Assembly (NCBI GenBank): GCA_937915285.1
Contig: CALDNG010000409.1
Location: forward strand, 1 to 8,777
DNA: 8,777 bases
Direction of reading: 5' to 3'
From: an uncultured Desulfomonile sp.
GTDB taxonomy: Bacteria > Desulfobacterota > Desulfomonilia > Desulfomonilales > Desulfomonilaceae
Part shown: piece by piece, positions 1-5,691 of the stretch
Position numbering within the stretch: the stretch's first letter is position 1
Layout of the letters: every line of letters begins with the position of its first letter
Notes under the pieces: model-generated
The model's database searches: none
Seen by the model: only the letters and a program-made list of their open reading frames with translations
What the model was told of the DNA's origin: nothing
Made by a program: the position numbers and the translations under genes

Positions 1-46
1 AGATATCCACTCGTGACTGGAGTTCAGACGTGTGCTCTTCCGATCT
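1..46. other. Illumina TruSeq/P7 index adapter remnant (artefact)
   Basis: Bases 13-46 match the well-known TruSeq read-2 adapter (begins GTGACTGGAGTTCAGACGTG, ends CTCTTCCGATCT). Bases 1-12 fit the adjoining P7 end (AGAT) plus an index stretch, ATCCACTC; from memory this is the complement of the TruSeq index 23 tail. This is untrimmed library adapter at a contig end, not genomic DNA. Translated in frame it gives the familiar artefact peptide TGVQTCALPIS fused to the following gene. Confidence 0.97.
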
Positions 47-336
47 CAAAAGCGGTTTTACTAGCTACTTTTGAGCCTGAGCCACTTGTAGGTCACGATC
101 CCATCAGGATTTACTTTGACGGACTTACAGCGCTTCCTGGACTAGCTGTAAAACCTCAAAAGAATATTGTCAGATTATTTGGTGACACTGCTGTAAATAG
201 CGGCACGTATGAATTCTCGTATGGTAAGGATGGCACGGTGGTAACCATTCCAGCCAGATTCAGTTTCACTTACAAGCGTGATGGGGATGCATGGAAAATC
301 GTTGACCACCATTCTTCACAACTTCCAAAGAAGTGA
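47..336 (+). CDS. SnoaL-like / SgcJ-EcaC family (NTF2-fold) protein, 5' truncated
   Basis: This is the C-terminal part, about 96 residues, of a small NTF2-fold protein; its start lies beyond the contig end. The visible pattern is a central YFDGLTALPG segment, a strand ending in GTYEFSYGKDG, then ARFSFTYKRDGDAWKIVDHH followed by SSQLP. That ending (aromatic strand, W-x-I-V-D-H-H-S-S-x-x-P) is typical of the SgcJ/EcaC, DUF4440 and CaMKII-association-domain group, which are mostly about 130-160 residues long. Members bind small ligands in a cone-shaped pocket and many have no known reaction, so no substrate is proposed. An apparent GTG start at base 13 lies in adapter sequence and must not be used. 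The gene is convergent with the PerR-type gene, with a hairpin between them. Confidence 0.72.
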
Positions 337-350
337 AATTTGTCACTGGA

Positions 351-407
351 CGAGCCCGTTATTCAAAATTATGCATGATTTTCACCATGCAGAAATTTGC
401 GGGCTCG
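351..407. terminator. Long hairpin between convergent genes, probable bidirectional terminator
   Basis: Outer arms CGAGCCCG (351-358) and CGGGCTCG (400-407) are perfectly complementary. Inside them AAATT (366-370) pairs with AATTT (394-398), and TGCATG (372-377) pairs with CATGCA (386-391) around an 8-base loop. It lies between a plus-strand gene ending at 336 and a minus-strand gene ending at 455, as expected for a shared terminator. No clean U-tract follows on either strand, so the termination role is inferred from position and stem strength. Confidence 0.55.
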
Positions 408-454
408 CTAACTAAATTCTTAGAATGCCGGTTATGATAAAAAATAGAGTTCAG

Positions 455-961
455 CTAATTGGATAACTGCGAACCGAGGCTAAGTTTTTTGGAGCCTCCA
501 TCAGGCAATTGAAGGTCCGAACCCGTGCAATCGCAACAAATCCCCTGCAGTTCAATATAGAGGGAGTGCACTTTATCGCATGTGTCCAGTTCGTGCGGGA
601 TCTTGAAATTTTCAAGTCCGGAGATATAAACGTCTCTCACCAGTCCACAATTTGTGCACACGAAGTGATGGTGTGGCTTTGTGTTTGCGTCAAGTCGCAT
701 GCGGTCGGACTGGATATGAAGGCGTGAGATCACTCCCAGTCTTTCAAGAGTGGATGTGGCCCTGTACACTGTGTCGAATGAAATGGTGGGTAATTTTCTC
801 CTTACCCGCTTGTAAATAGTTTCTGCATCCGGATGTTCTTCGGAACTGGCAATTTCCTTGAAAATCACCAACCGCTGGTAGGTTACCTTTACACCCTCAC
901 GCTTGCATGTCTCCATGAATTCGGAAACCCTTCGATCAATTTCTACAGGTGTGAGGGTCAT
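455..961 (-). CDS. perR: Fur-family regulator of the PerR (peroxide-sensing) type
   Basis: A 168-residue DNA-binding metalloregulator. The N-terminal winged helix includes the recognition segment TISFDTVYRATSTLERLGVI (59-78). The C-terminal part carries the structural zinc site, C102/C105 (HHHFVCTNCG) and C142/C145 (GICCDC). All five regulatory-metal ligands of Bacillus subtilis PerR have counterparts: H43 (EEHPDA), D91 (RLDA), H97 and H99 (PHHHF) and D110 (CGLVRD). The last is Asp as in PerR, not Glu as in Fur, so peroxide sensing by iron-catalysed histidine oxidation is the best guess. The ATG at 961 is preceded by GGAAAGAG. The gene is co-directional with the upstream ferredoxin-like gene but separated from it by a terminator, so it probably has its own promoter. 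The C-terminal tail after C145 is longer than in B. subtilis PerR. Targets cannot be read from the window. Confidence 0.88.
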   Translation of the reverse strand: MTLTPVEIDRRVSEFMETCKREGVKVTYQRLVIFKEIASSEEHPDAETIYKRVRRKLPTISFDTVYRATSTLERLGVISRLHIQSDRMRLDANTKPHHHFVCTNCGLVRDVYISGLENFKIPHELDTCDKVHSLYIELQGICCDCTGSDLQLPDGGSKKLSLGSQLSN

Positions 962-1038
962 GGCACGGCTCTTTCCGGATATCGAACTCAGGTTTTGATA
1001 TACCCTAGTGTTTTACTGAAGCTATTCAATGGTCAAAA

Positions 1039-1054
1039 TCTAATACTTGTTAGA
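1039..1054. promoter_or_regulatory. Imperfect palindrome upstream of the PerR-type gene
   Basis: TCTAATACTTGTTAGA is an imperfect inverted repeat with perfect outer arms TCTAA/TTAGA. It lies about 80 bases upstream of the regulator start, in an AT-rich 234-base gap that also holds the inverted pair GACTT/AAGTC (1052-1067). Fur-family genes are often autoregulated, so it is a candidate operator. It does not closely match the Bacillus PerR box. Confidence 0.25.
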
Positions 1055-1153
1055 CTTCAAGGCAAGTCAATATTTTTTGGGTTATGTTGATAAAAGAACA
1101 TTTACTCGATTTCCCGTCGATTTTTTTTAGCCAGGCATTTTTAAAATATTTGC

Positions 1154-1183
1154 ATGCGCCGGTAGCGAGAAACCCCGGCGCAT
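1154..1183 (-). terminator. Rho-independent-like terminator of the ferredoxin-like gene
   Basis: ATGCGCCGG (1154-1162) and CCGGCGCAT (1175-1183) form a 9-base-pair GC-rich stem with a 12-base loop. It starts 13 bases beyond the stop codon of the minus-strand gene ending at 1196. Read on the minus strand the stem is followed by GCAAATATTTTAAAAATG, which is AU-rich rather than a pure U-run. It probably ends the hcp-HD-ferredoxin transcript and separates it from the PerR-type gene. Confidence 0.65.
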
Positions 1184-1195
1184 TGATTGAGCGCA

Positions 1196-1957
1196 TCAGG
1201 CGGCCAATAGTTCACGCTTTATGATCTCACCTCTTGAACTGATTATTATCTTCTCAAGCGGTATCTGTTTTCCGGCCATTTTCATTCCATATTTCACAAT
1301 TTCGGGCAATCCTGAACAGCATGGAACTTCCATGATGACAACCGTGACGCTTTTTACGGAAGAGTTCTGGAATATCTCAGCAAATTTTTCGATATAGGCT
1401 CTGGCGTCGTCAAATTTGGGACATCCCACCATAAGCGCTTTCCCGGCGAGCAGATCCTTATGGAAACCGGCATAGGCGTATGCGGTGCAGTCTGCTGCTA
1501 CCAGCAGGTCCGCGTTCTTCAGGAATGGTGCAGACGCTGGGACGAGCTTGATCTGAACCGGCCAATGCCCGAGGGCCGATGCCTGTTTTTCGAGTTGTGT
1601 CGGAGCGTTAGCGCAAGCGCAAGCGCTGGCTGGGGCTGTAAATGTTTCTATATGGCTGGAAGGGCAACCACAGGCCATCTTTCCGCCTTCATTCTCCCCG
1701 GCCTTCAGAGCCAGTTCCTCCAATCTGTGTTCCACTGCTTCCTCGTCAAAATCATCGGCGTCTCTCTGTATAACTTTCAAAGCCCCTGTCGGGCACTCGC
1801 CAAGACAGGCGCCCAGCCCATCGCAGTATTTTTCGGCTACCAGCTTCGCCTTGCCGTCAATAATCTCAAGGGCGCCCTCGGCGCACGAGATGATGCAATT
1901 GCCACAACCATTGCAGAGTTCTTCGTCTATCTGAATTATATTTCTAAGTTTTCTCAT
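1196..1957 (-). CDS. Ferredoxin-like multi-cysteine iron-sulfur protein, candidate electron donor to Hcp
   Basis: A 253-residue cytoplasmic protein with no signal peptide. Residues 8-30 hold a canonical [4Fe-4S] motif, C15-x2-C18-x2-C21-x3-C25. The second motif, C45-x5-C51-x3-C55-P, lacks the usual second cysteine (Leu48 stands there), so it may carry a [3Fe-4S] or a site-differentiated cluster. After an acidic linker come a second cysteine group (C96, C98; C113, C115) and a C-terminal domain of about 120 residues with conserved-looking patches around C157 (AADC), C179 (VGCPKFDD) and C213-C214 (VPCCSG). I recognise this architecture from proteins encoded beside hcp in anaerobes. It is preceded by GAAAGGAAAA and lies 73 bases after the HD gene. 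An electron-transfer role towards Hcp is inferred from gene order; no Hcr-type reductase is present. Confidence 0.8.
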   Translation of the reverse strand: MRKLRNIIQIDEELCNGCGNCIISCAEGALEIIDGKAKLVAEKYCDGLGACLGECPTGALKVIQRDADDFDEEAVEHRLEELALKAGENEGGKMACGCPSSHIETFTAPASACACANAPTQLEKQASALGHWPVQIKLVPASAPFLKNADLLVAADCTAYAYAGFHKDLLAGKALMVGCPKFDDARAYIEKFAEIFQNSSVKSVTVVIMEVPCCSGLPEIVKYGMKMAGKQIPLEKIIISSRGEIIKRELLAA

Positions 1958-1988
1958 CTTTTTTTCCTTTCTTCGATTATTGATCCAC

Positions 1989-2002
1989 CAGACCTGGGTC
2001 TG
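1989..2002. repeat. Short inverted repeat between the HD and ferredoxin-like genes
   Basis: CAGACC and GGTCTG flank a 2-base centre (equivalently a 5-base-pair stem with a 4-base loop). It lies in the 73-base gap on the mRNA of the hcp-HD-ferredoxin block, about 32 bases upstream of the ferredoxin-like start. It is too small to call a terminator and may only be an mRNA stem. Confidence 0.3.
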
Positions 2003-2030
2003 TTTGTTTTCTGTTTAATGATTTATGTGA

Positions 2031-2765
2031 TCAGTTCAGGTTTTGGATTATCTCTCTTGCCATTTCCCTGCCAGAATCGGTCAATAGCTGTTTTTCAAAT
2101 ATTGCCTCGGCCTCACTAACGGTAATCGTAGATTTTTTGAGTTTTTCCTGAACATTCGCCAACAGATCAGAATCGTAGACAACCTTGTAATTGGGAGTTT
2201 CATTTTCTCCTGGATGATGATGTCTGGATATGATGTCGCAGACCTCTTCAATGAGTTCAGTTTTTGCATCGAGGTTTTCGAGAATTTCTCTTGCGACTGC
2301 CGGCCCCTCTTTCTCCTGATATTCGGCTGCGTCACTACTATATTTTTTCATCGCCTCCACCGCTCCTATGTCGTGAAGATATGCGGCTGAAAGTACTATG
2401 GGTGGTGAGGCGTCTTCCTTTAGCGCCAATTTTTCAGCAAAACCGGCAACCCTTGCTGAGTGGCCTATACGCTTGAAATCAGTTTTGAAATACATCTTCA
2501 TCTGAACTGCGACCTTGTCTTTGAAAAGGTCTTCTTTTTGTTTTATCAATTCAGGAGGCAGGTCTCCGAAACACTGTTCTGCAAATTTGCAATGGGCTGC
2601 GCACCCGAAATCCATTTTAGGGTTAAGGACCTGGGCTCCACAGTTTTTACACCTGCGTCTGGTTTCATCTTTGAAAAATTCCACAGAGGCGCCGCAACTT
2701 GGACATTTTGTGTCGAATATGGCGTCGAACTTCCAGTATCTAGGGTCTTGTCCAGGGCACTTCAT
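2031..2765 (-). CDS. HD-domain metal-dependent phosphohydrolase-like protein with Cys-rich N terminus
   Basis: 244 residues in two parts. Residues 1-65 contain eight cysteines: C3, C21-x2-C24, C39-x2-C42 (a zinc-ribbon pattern) and C55-x3-C59-x5-C65. The rest is a single HD domain with H102 (RIGHSARV), the H131-D132 doublet (AAYLHDIG), a histidine-rich stretch at 182-184 (SRHHHPGE) and D198/D200 (VYDSD), the expected divalent-metal ligands. HD proteins usually hydrolyse phosphate esters or nucleotides; the substrate here is unknown. The opening MKCPGQD and the hcp/ferredoxin neighbourhood match a family I recall from anaerobes without assigned function. The ATG at 2765 has the good ribosome site AGGAGAAGG. 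It is co-directional with hcp (gap 165 bases) and the ferredoxin-like gene. The cysteines could bind Zn or an Fe-S cluster and make the enzyme redox- or NO-responsive, which is inference. Confidence 0.82.
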   Translation of the reverse strand: MKCPGQDPRYWKFDAIFDTKCPSCGASVEFFKDETRRRCKNCGAQVLNPKMDFGCAAHCKFAEQCFGDLPPELIKQKEDLFKDKVAVQMKMYFKTDFKRIGHSARVAGFAEKLALKEDASPPIVLSAAYLHDIGAVEAMKKYSSDAAEYQEKEGPAVAREILENLDAKTELIEEVCDIISRHHHPGENETPNYKVVYDSDLLANVQEKLKKSTITVSEAEAIFEKQLLTDSGREMAREIIQNLN

Positions 2766-2809
2766 GGTCCTTCTCCTCTTGGCCTAGTCAAAGGCAAAGC
2801 TATTGGGTT

Positions 2810-2843
2810 GGCGCCTGAGACTGAAATTTCTCACTCAGGCGCC
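2810..2843. repeat. Strong GC-rich hairpin in the hcp-HD intergenic gap
   Basis: GGCGCCTGAG (2810-2819) and CTCAGGCGCC (2834-2843) form a perfect 10-base-pair stem with a 14-base loop. It lies between the hcp stop (2931) and the HD-gene start (2765), both minus strand. Neither side has a U-tract, so it is not a standard terminator. It could stabilise the 3' end of hcp mRNA, mark a processing site or lower expression of the downstream genes relative to hcp. Confidence 0.6.
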
Positions 2844-2886
2844 GAAATCTAAATTGTTATATGACTATGAAACGGTTTGTGTTTCG

Positions 2887-2923
2887 GGCAAATTCCCCTC
2901 ATCGGGTGATTACGGGAATAGCC
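2887..2923 (-). terminator. Possible partial terminator just after hcp
   Basis: ATTCCC (2892-2897) pairs with GGGAAT (2914-2919), and GGC (2887-2889) pairs with GCC (2921-2923). The structure begins 7 bases beyond the hcp stop codon. The minus-strand sequence after it (CGAAACACAAACC) is not U-rich, so it could at most attenuate read-through into the HD gene. Confidence 0.35.
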
Positions 2924-2930
2924 TCTATTC

Positions 2931-4577
2931 TTAGTTTGTTCCCAAAATTGCTTTCAGGTCCTCATCCGGGGTGGAAATGGGCTTGATGTCAAAATTCTTC
3001 ACCAGCACATCCAGCACGTTTGGGGTTATGAACGCCGGCAGGCTCGGGCCGAGGCGAATACCCTTTATTCCGAGATGGAACAGGGTGAGGAGTATCGCGC
3101 AAGCCTTTTGCTCATACCATGAAAGTATCATCGACAGAGGTAACTCGTTTACTCCACAATTGAATGCTCCTGCCAGAGCGACTGCGATCTGTATTGCGGA
3201 ATATGCGTCGTTGCATTGTCCAATATCCAGCAACCTCGGTATTCCGCCGATGTCTCCAAGATCCTTGTCAAAGAATCTGAATTTTCCACATGCGAGTGTC
3301 AATACCACTGTGTCTTTCGGAGTCTTTTCGACAAATTCCGTGTAGTAATTTCGACCCGGCTTGGCTCCATCACAACCTGCCACCAGGAAGAAATGCTTGA
3401 TGGCCCCACTCTTAACAGCGTCAATGACCGTACCGGCGACTGACATGACGGCGTTCCTTCCGAATCCGCACATTACACTCTTGCCATTTGAGTCAGCAGC
3501 GAAGCCCGGCATTGCCAAAGCCTTGTTTATCACAGGGCTGAAGTCCTTATCGGCTATATGTTTTACTCCAGGCCATCCAACCAGGCCCGTGGTAAAGATG
3601 TTGTCCTTGTAAGAGTCAGCCGGCTTCTGAATGCAGTTGGTCGTCATAAGAATGGCGCCTGGAAATTCGGAAAATTCTTTTTTCTGGTTCTGCCAAGCCG
3701 TGCCGTAGTGACCGTAAAAATGCGGATATTTCTTGAGTTCTGGATACGCATGCGTAGGCAGCATCTCACCATGAGTATAAATGTTGATACCCTTGCCTTC
3801 AGTTTGCTTTAACAGCAATTCGAGGTCCTTGAGGTCGTGACCGGAAACAAGGATTGCTTTTCCAGCCTTGGCTCCCAGAGGAACCTTTGTTGGGACCGGA
3901 TGACCATAGGTTCCTGTATTCCCGGCATCCAGCATTTCCATTACTTTAAGATTGATTTCTCCACATTTTAAAACCAAGCCAACCCAGGCGTTCAGGTCAA
4001 GGTCAAGCCTAAGAGTTGCAGCAAGAGCTTCAGCTATGAATGCGTTTACCTCATCGCTCTCCTGACCGAGGATGGCAGCATGGTCGGCATAAGCCGCAAC
4101 ACCGCGTAGTCCGAATATCAGGGTGTGTTTAAGCGAACGGATGTCGGCGTTGGTCTCTCCGTCGTTAAGGAAACCTCGAGTTGCTCCTTGAGCGTACATT
4201 CCTTCCTTGGTGGCTTCAGGCTTGAAGGTCGCTGCGTCATCAGTGAAATCTACCTTGCCTCCGGCGGCTTTTACTCTTTCTTTCATGGAATCGCGCAATT
4301 CCACCGCCTTGTTGATAAGGGACACGAACCTGTCATCATCGAAATCAACATTGGTGAGGGTCGAAAACAGACCTTCGTTGATAAATCGACCTACCTGCCT
4401 GTCAACGATACCTACCTTGGCTCCCTCGACAACATAAAGAGACAGACCTTTGAGCGCATGCATCAACAGATCCTGCATGGCAGAGGTATCAGGACCCTTA
4501 CCGCATACTCCAGACCTGGTGCATCCTGTGCCTCCGGATGTCTGCTCACATTGGTAACAAAACATTTTCTCGGACAT
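2931..4577 (-). CDS. hcp: Hybrid cluster protein (class I; NO/hydroxylamine reductase)
   Basis: A full-length 548-residue hybrid cluster protein. The N-terminal cluster motif is C7-x2-C10-x8-C19-x5-C25, the class I spacing of Desulfovibrio, which carries a cubane [4Fe-4S] cluster. All seven ligands of the hybrid 4Fe-2S-2O cluster have counterparts: H247 (SGHDL), E271 (HGEML), C315 (TTNC), C402 (AGCDG), C430 (LACGK), C455 (GQCND) and E489 (WYEQKA). Known activities in the family are hydroxylamine reduction and, in Escherichia coli, high-affinity NO reduction to N2O and protein S-nitrosylation. The ATG at 4577 has the near-perfect ribosome site AAGGAGG (4583-4589). An HcpR-type operator lies about 100 bases upstream. 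The HD and ferredoxin-like genes follow on the same strand and probably supply accessory functions. Confidence 0.98.
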   Translation of the reverse strand: MSEKMFCYQCEQTSGGTGCTRSGVCGKGPDTSAMQDLLMHALKGLSLYVVEGAKVGIVDRQVGRFINEGLFSTLTNVDFDDDRFVSLINKAVELRDSMKERVKAAGGKVDFTDDAATFKPEATKEGMYAQGATRGFLNDGETNADIRSLKHTLIFGLRGVAAYADHAAILGQESDEVNAFIAEALAATLRLDLDLNAWVGLVLKCGEINLKVMEMLDAGNTGTYGHPVPTKVPLGAKAGKAILVSGHDLKDLELLLKQTEGKGINIYTHGEMLPTHAYPELKKYPHFYGHYGTAWQNQKKEFSEFPGAILMTTNCIQKPADSYKDNIFTTGLVGWPGVKHIADKDFSPVINKALAMPGFAADSNGKSVMCGFGRNAVMSVAGTVIDAVKSGAIKHFFLVAGCDGAKPGRNYYTEFVEKTPKDTVVLTLACGKFRFFDKDLGDIGGIPRLLDIGQCNDAYSAIQIAVALAGAFNCGVNELPLSMILSWYEQKACAILLTLFHLGIKGIRLGPSLPAFITPNVLDVLVKNFDIKPISTPDEDLKAILGTN

Positions 4578-4641
4578 TGTTCCCTCCTTGGTCTTTCTAT
4601 GAATTAAATTGGAGTAGCCTTTTGACTACGTCATCTTCCTT

Positions 4642-4690
4642 TTCTACAAATATGGACCCGAATCGGATCCGTAACATTGACTTAAGTCAA
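4642..4690 (-). promoter_or_regulatory. Predicted hcp promoter, class II activator layout
   Basis: Read on the minus strand, CATATT (complement of 4649-4654) is a plausible -10 box (TATAAT-like, 4 of 6). A start at about 4642 would place it at -12 to -7. The operator centre (between 4683 and 4684) then falls exactly at -41.5, the class II position of Crp/Fnr activators, which replaces a good -35. The resulting leader is about 65 bases and ends in the strong ribosome site. The start was chosen from sequence only and may be off by a few bases. Confidence 0.5.
4677..4690. promoter_or_regulatory. HcpR-type operator TTGACTTAAGTCAA
   Basis: A perfect 14-base palindrome of the form TTGAC-N4-GTCAA. 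This is the half-site and spacing known for HcpR in Desulfovibrio and relatives, and differs by one base per half-site from the FNR box (TTGAT-N4-ATCAA). It lies about 100 bases upstream of hcp, and an HcpR-like gene is encoded close by. Together these make it the most secure regulatory site in the window. Confidence 0.82.
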
Positions 4691-4878
4691 GAAGCTGTCT
4701 TTTTTTCAGGTTTCGAGAAAATTTTTTTGAGGAATAATCTTTAGCGCGTTACTTCTTGCGCGTTCATAGGTTTGATAGTGACAACCTTGTCAATTTGTGA
4801 CCAGAGACTGGCTCTGTAACTCTTTGGTATTACAGACTCCATATGATATCATGTCTTTGAAAATCAACCCCGCTTACA

Positions 4879-5664
4879 TTATGACAGAAACTCGGGCCTG
4901 GCGCGCTTGATCACCTCGCCCAGGCGCTCGCCACGAATATTGTTAGCCATGTGAAAAACGATGATATTCTGAATCTCCTGCAGGGCATCCTCCTTCGAGT
5001 AAACGCGTGTCAATTCAGTTCCAAGTTGGGGCCTTCGACCTAACTTTCCACCAACTATGAGTCGGTAACCGCATTCACCTTCCACCAGCGCGCCCGTGGG
5101 GCAATGCCTTGCGCATTGTGCGCATTTGAGACATTTTGAGAAATCGATTGTCGGCCTTGAGTCGGTGTCCAGTAGTGTTATGGCGCCTTCCTGACATGTG
5201 TTTACGCATTCGCCGCATCTACTGCACTCAGCGGACGAGAAGGCAGGCGAGCAAGCGGCCACTACACCCACGTCCACAATCTGTGGTCTTGAGCAGGCGT
5301 TAGGGCAGTCTGAAACCGAAACCCTAAACTCGTGATGCATCTTGAGAGGGCCCTTCACACGTTCTTTCAAAAATTCTTTAAAGTTCATGGCTTCAAGCAT
5401 GGCCTCGAGTTTTTGAACCATGTCCCCATCCCGACTGACCCGGTTAGGGCAACCACTTGGCCCAAAACAGGTCTCCAGTTGGTAGCCCTTAACCTCATCT
5501 TCCATGCTCTTCAGATACTTCTGCTGACACAGCCTCACATGCTCGAGTCTAACCTCAGGAGAATTTAATCGAGCGGCTTCTTCCTCAACGCGTTTCTTAA
5601 CCCGCTTTCTAATAAAAAAAGGAACTTTTGAAACAGCCTCTTCAGCCTGTCTCGTCCACTTCAT
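4879..5664 (-). CDS. Small sulfite/nitrite reductase-like siroheme [4Fe-4S] protein with ferredoxin domain
   Basis: 261 residues from the preferred ATG. Residues 3-45 (KWTRQAEEAV, then VPFFIRKRVKKRVEEEA) resemble the PCP_red domain found on some sulfite reductases. The siroheme-[4Fe-4S] signature follows: C66-x5-C72 (ETCFGPSGCPNR) and C120-x3-C124 (SDCPNAC). A two-cluster ferredoxin insert comes next: C147/C150/C153/C157 and C178/C181/C184/C188. The tail GYRLIVGGKLGRRPQ is typical of the family. Likely reactions are six-electron reduction of sulfite or nitrite, as in low-molecular-weight assimilatory-type enzymes; substrate choice cannot be read. The start at 5664 is chosen over a TTG at 5760 because the longer version would run through a leader terminator-like hairpin and adds residues outside the family pattern. 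The ribosome site is weak (GGGG, 8-base spacing). It lies upstream of hcp and is divergent from the HcpR-like gene, so a nitrosative-stress role is an attractive inference. Confidence 0.85.
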   Translation of the reverse strand: MKWTRQAEEAVSKVPFFIRKRVKKRVEEEAARLNSPEVRLEHVRLCQQKYLKSMEDEVKGYQLETCFGPSGCPNRVSRDGDMVQKLEAMLEAMNFKEFLKERVKGPLKMHHEFRVSVSDCPNACSRPQIVDVGVVAACSPAFSSAECSRCGECVNTCQEGAITLLDTDSRPTIDFSKCLKCAQCARHCPTGALVEGECGYRLIVGGKLGRRPQLGTELTRVYSKEDALQEIQNIIVFHMANNIRGERLGEVIKRARPEFLS

Positions 5665-5691
5665 GTCTGTTACCCCATGGCATTCTTGTGT

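Larger units (their letters stand above)
4578..4878 (-). promoter_or_regulatory. hcp control region (301-base gap)
   Basis: This gap separates the sulfite-reductase-like stop codon from hcp and contains no convincing gene. Besides the operator at 4677-4690 it holds TGAC-TAC-GTCA (4623-4633), TGACAA-CC-TTGTCA (4779-4792), the small stem CAGAG/CTCTG (4802-4816) and the 10-base palindrome ATGATATCAT (4843-4852). No clear U-tract terminator for the upstream gene is visible, so some read-through into hcp is possible. Confidence 0.6.

Noticed and set aside
13..46. GTG start and N-terminal codons of the first reading frame
   Set aside because: They lie inside Illumina adapter sequence.
1460..2119. 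Long plus-strand frame of 219 codons opposite the ferredoxin-like gene
   Set aside because: It is antisense to a gene with clear cluster motifs and has no recognisable domain, so it is a shadow frame.
2777..2790. HcpR site before the HD gene
   Set aside because: Only a GTCAA half-site (2786-2790) is present, with no partner at the right spacing.
4125..4607. Plus-strand frame of 160 codons opposite hcp
   Set aside because: It is antisense to the highly conserved hcp coding sequence and resembles no protein family.
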